Source of the DNA: Liolophura sinensis
Taxonomy: Eukaryota; Mollusca; Polyplacophora; Chitonida; Chitonidae
Assembly: GCF_032854445.1 (NCBI RefSeq)
Contig: NC_088301.1
Location: forward strand, 55,789,187-55,849,186
Reading direction: 5' to 3'
DNA: 60,000 bases
Positions 59,643-60,000 of this stretch are shown here, piece by piece (the first letter of the stretch is position 1; every line of letters begins with the position of its first letter). A program made the position numbers and the translations under genes. A model generated the notes under the pieces. It saw only the letters and a program-made list of their open reading frames with translations, was not told the DNA's origin and searched no databases.

Positions 59643-60000
59643 AATAACAGTGCTAGTGGGTTGTCCTGGTCCACTGATGACATACTATTAGGACCATGGG
59701 CTTATAATGTAAAGTTGAGAGTTATTCCAGTGTAGAGTAAAGATATTTCTTCACGTCTCCGTGTTTTAACAGCAAATCATTATACGTATATTCATTTTTG
59801 TCGCAAGTTTTAATGGTTGCATTTCACAGAAGATTTTTTTTTTACACATTACCTGATTTATATAGTTTTATGTGTTCCTTCAAAAACATTTTTGGAAAAT
59901 ATTGTGCTCTTAATCTTTATTTTTGTCAAAGTTCAACATAACAAGATGGAAACTCTGCATTCTCTGTCAATATTGCAAATACCTGCTTGGTTTAATACAC
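59643..60000. other. Non-coding, no feature seen
   Basis: AT-rich sequence without an ORF or repeat I can support. Confidence 0.3.

Overview
The window looks like nuclear DNA from a marine lophotrochozoan, most likely a mollusc or a brachiopod. The genes have many introns with GT-AG splice sites, the non-coding DNA is AT-rich, and there are many tRNA-derived SINEs with an (AAAT)n tail and a 3' domain of a type I associate with lophotrochozoan genomes. Minisatellites are abundant. The species cannot be fixed from sequence alone.

Positions 1-11275 (+) hold the last twelve coding exons, about 569 codons, of a charged coiled-coil protein gene whose 5' end lies outside the window. I cannot name it. 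One of its introns contains a 200-N assembly gap and another a ~1.2 kb 30-bp minisatellite. Positions 13515-19745 are a ~6.2 kb G-rich 33-bp minisatellite with 99-bp higher-order periodicity, a ~271-bp block duplication and three islands built from a longer ~60-bp variant. Its periods are multiples of three, so all six frames give long spurious repetitive ORFs.

Positions 23345-37690 hold the best-identified genes. An intronless gene on the minus strand encodes a 196-aa protein resembling sperm/axonemal microtubule inner protein SPMIP1 (ATP6V1FNB). It is head-to-head with FBXL5 on the plus strand, the iron- and oxygen-sensing F-box protein that targets IRP2. Nine FBXL5 coding exons join in phase to a complete 669-aa protein with the hemerythrin iron ligands, F-box, LRRs and C-terminal Fe-S cysteines. 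The shared ~266-bp promoter carries a perfect TCTCGCGAGA element, an E-box and a near-consensus RFX X-box. FBXL5 intron 1 contains a ~600-bp palindrome and a pair of SINEs sharing one target site; intron 2 contains another 30-bp minisatellite.

Positions 39660-43545 are a decayed hAT DNA transposon with a BED-type zinc finger and transposase remnants. The rest is mainly non-coding, with dispersed repeats and SINEs. A CpG-rich stretch near 52550-52860 ending in a short ATG exon suggests the start of another plus-strand gene; possible later exons lie at 57625 and 59093.

No complete novel system is evident. The most interesting signals are the regulatory layout of the FBXL5 divergent promoter and the structured repeats (large palindrome, higher-order minisatellite, shared-TSD SINE pair).
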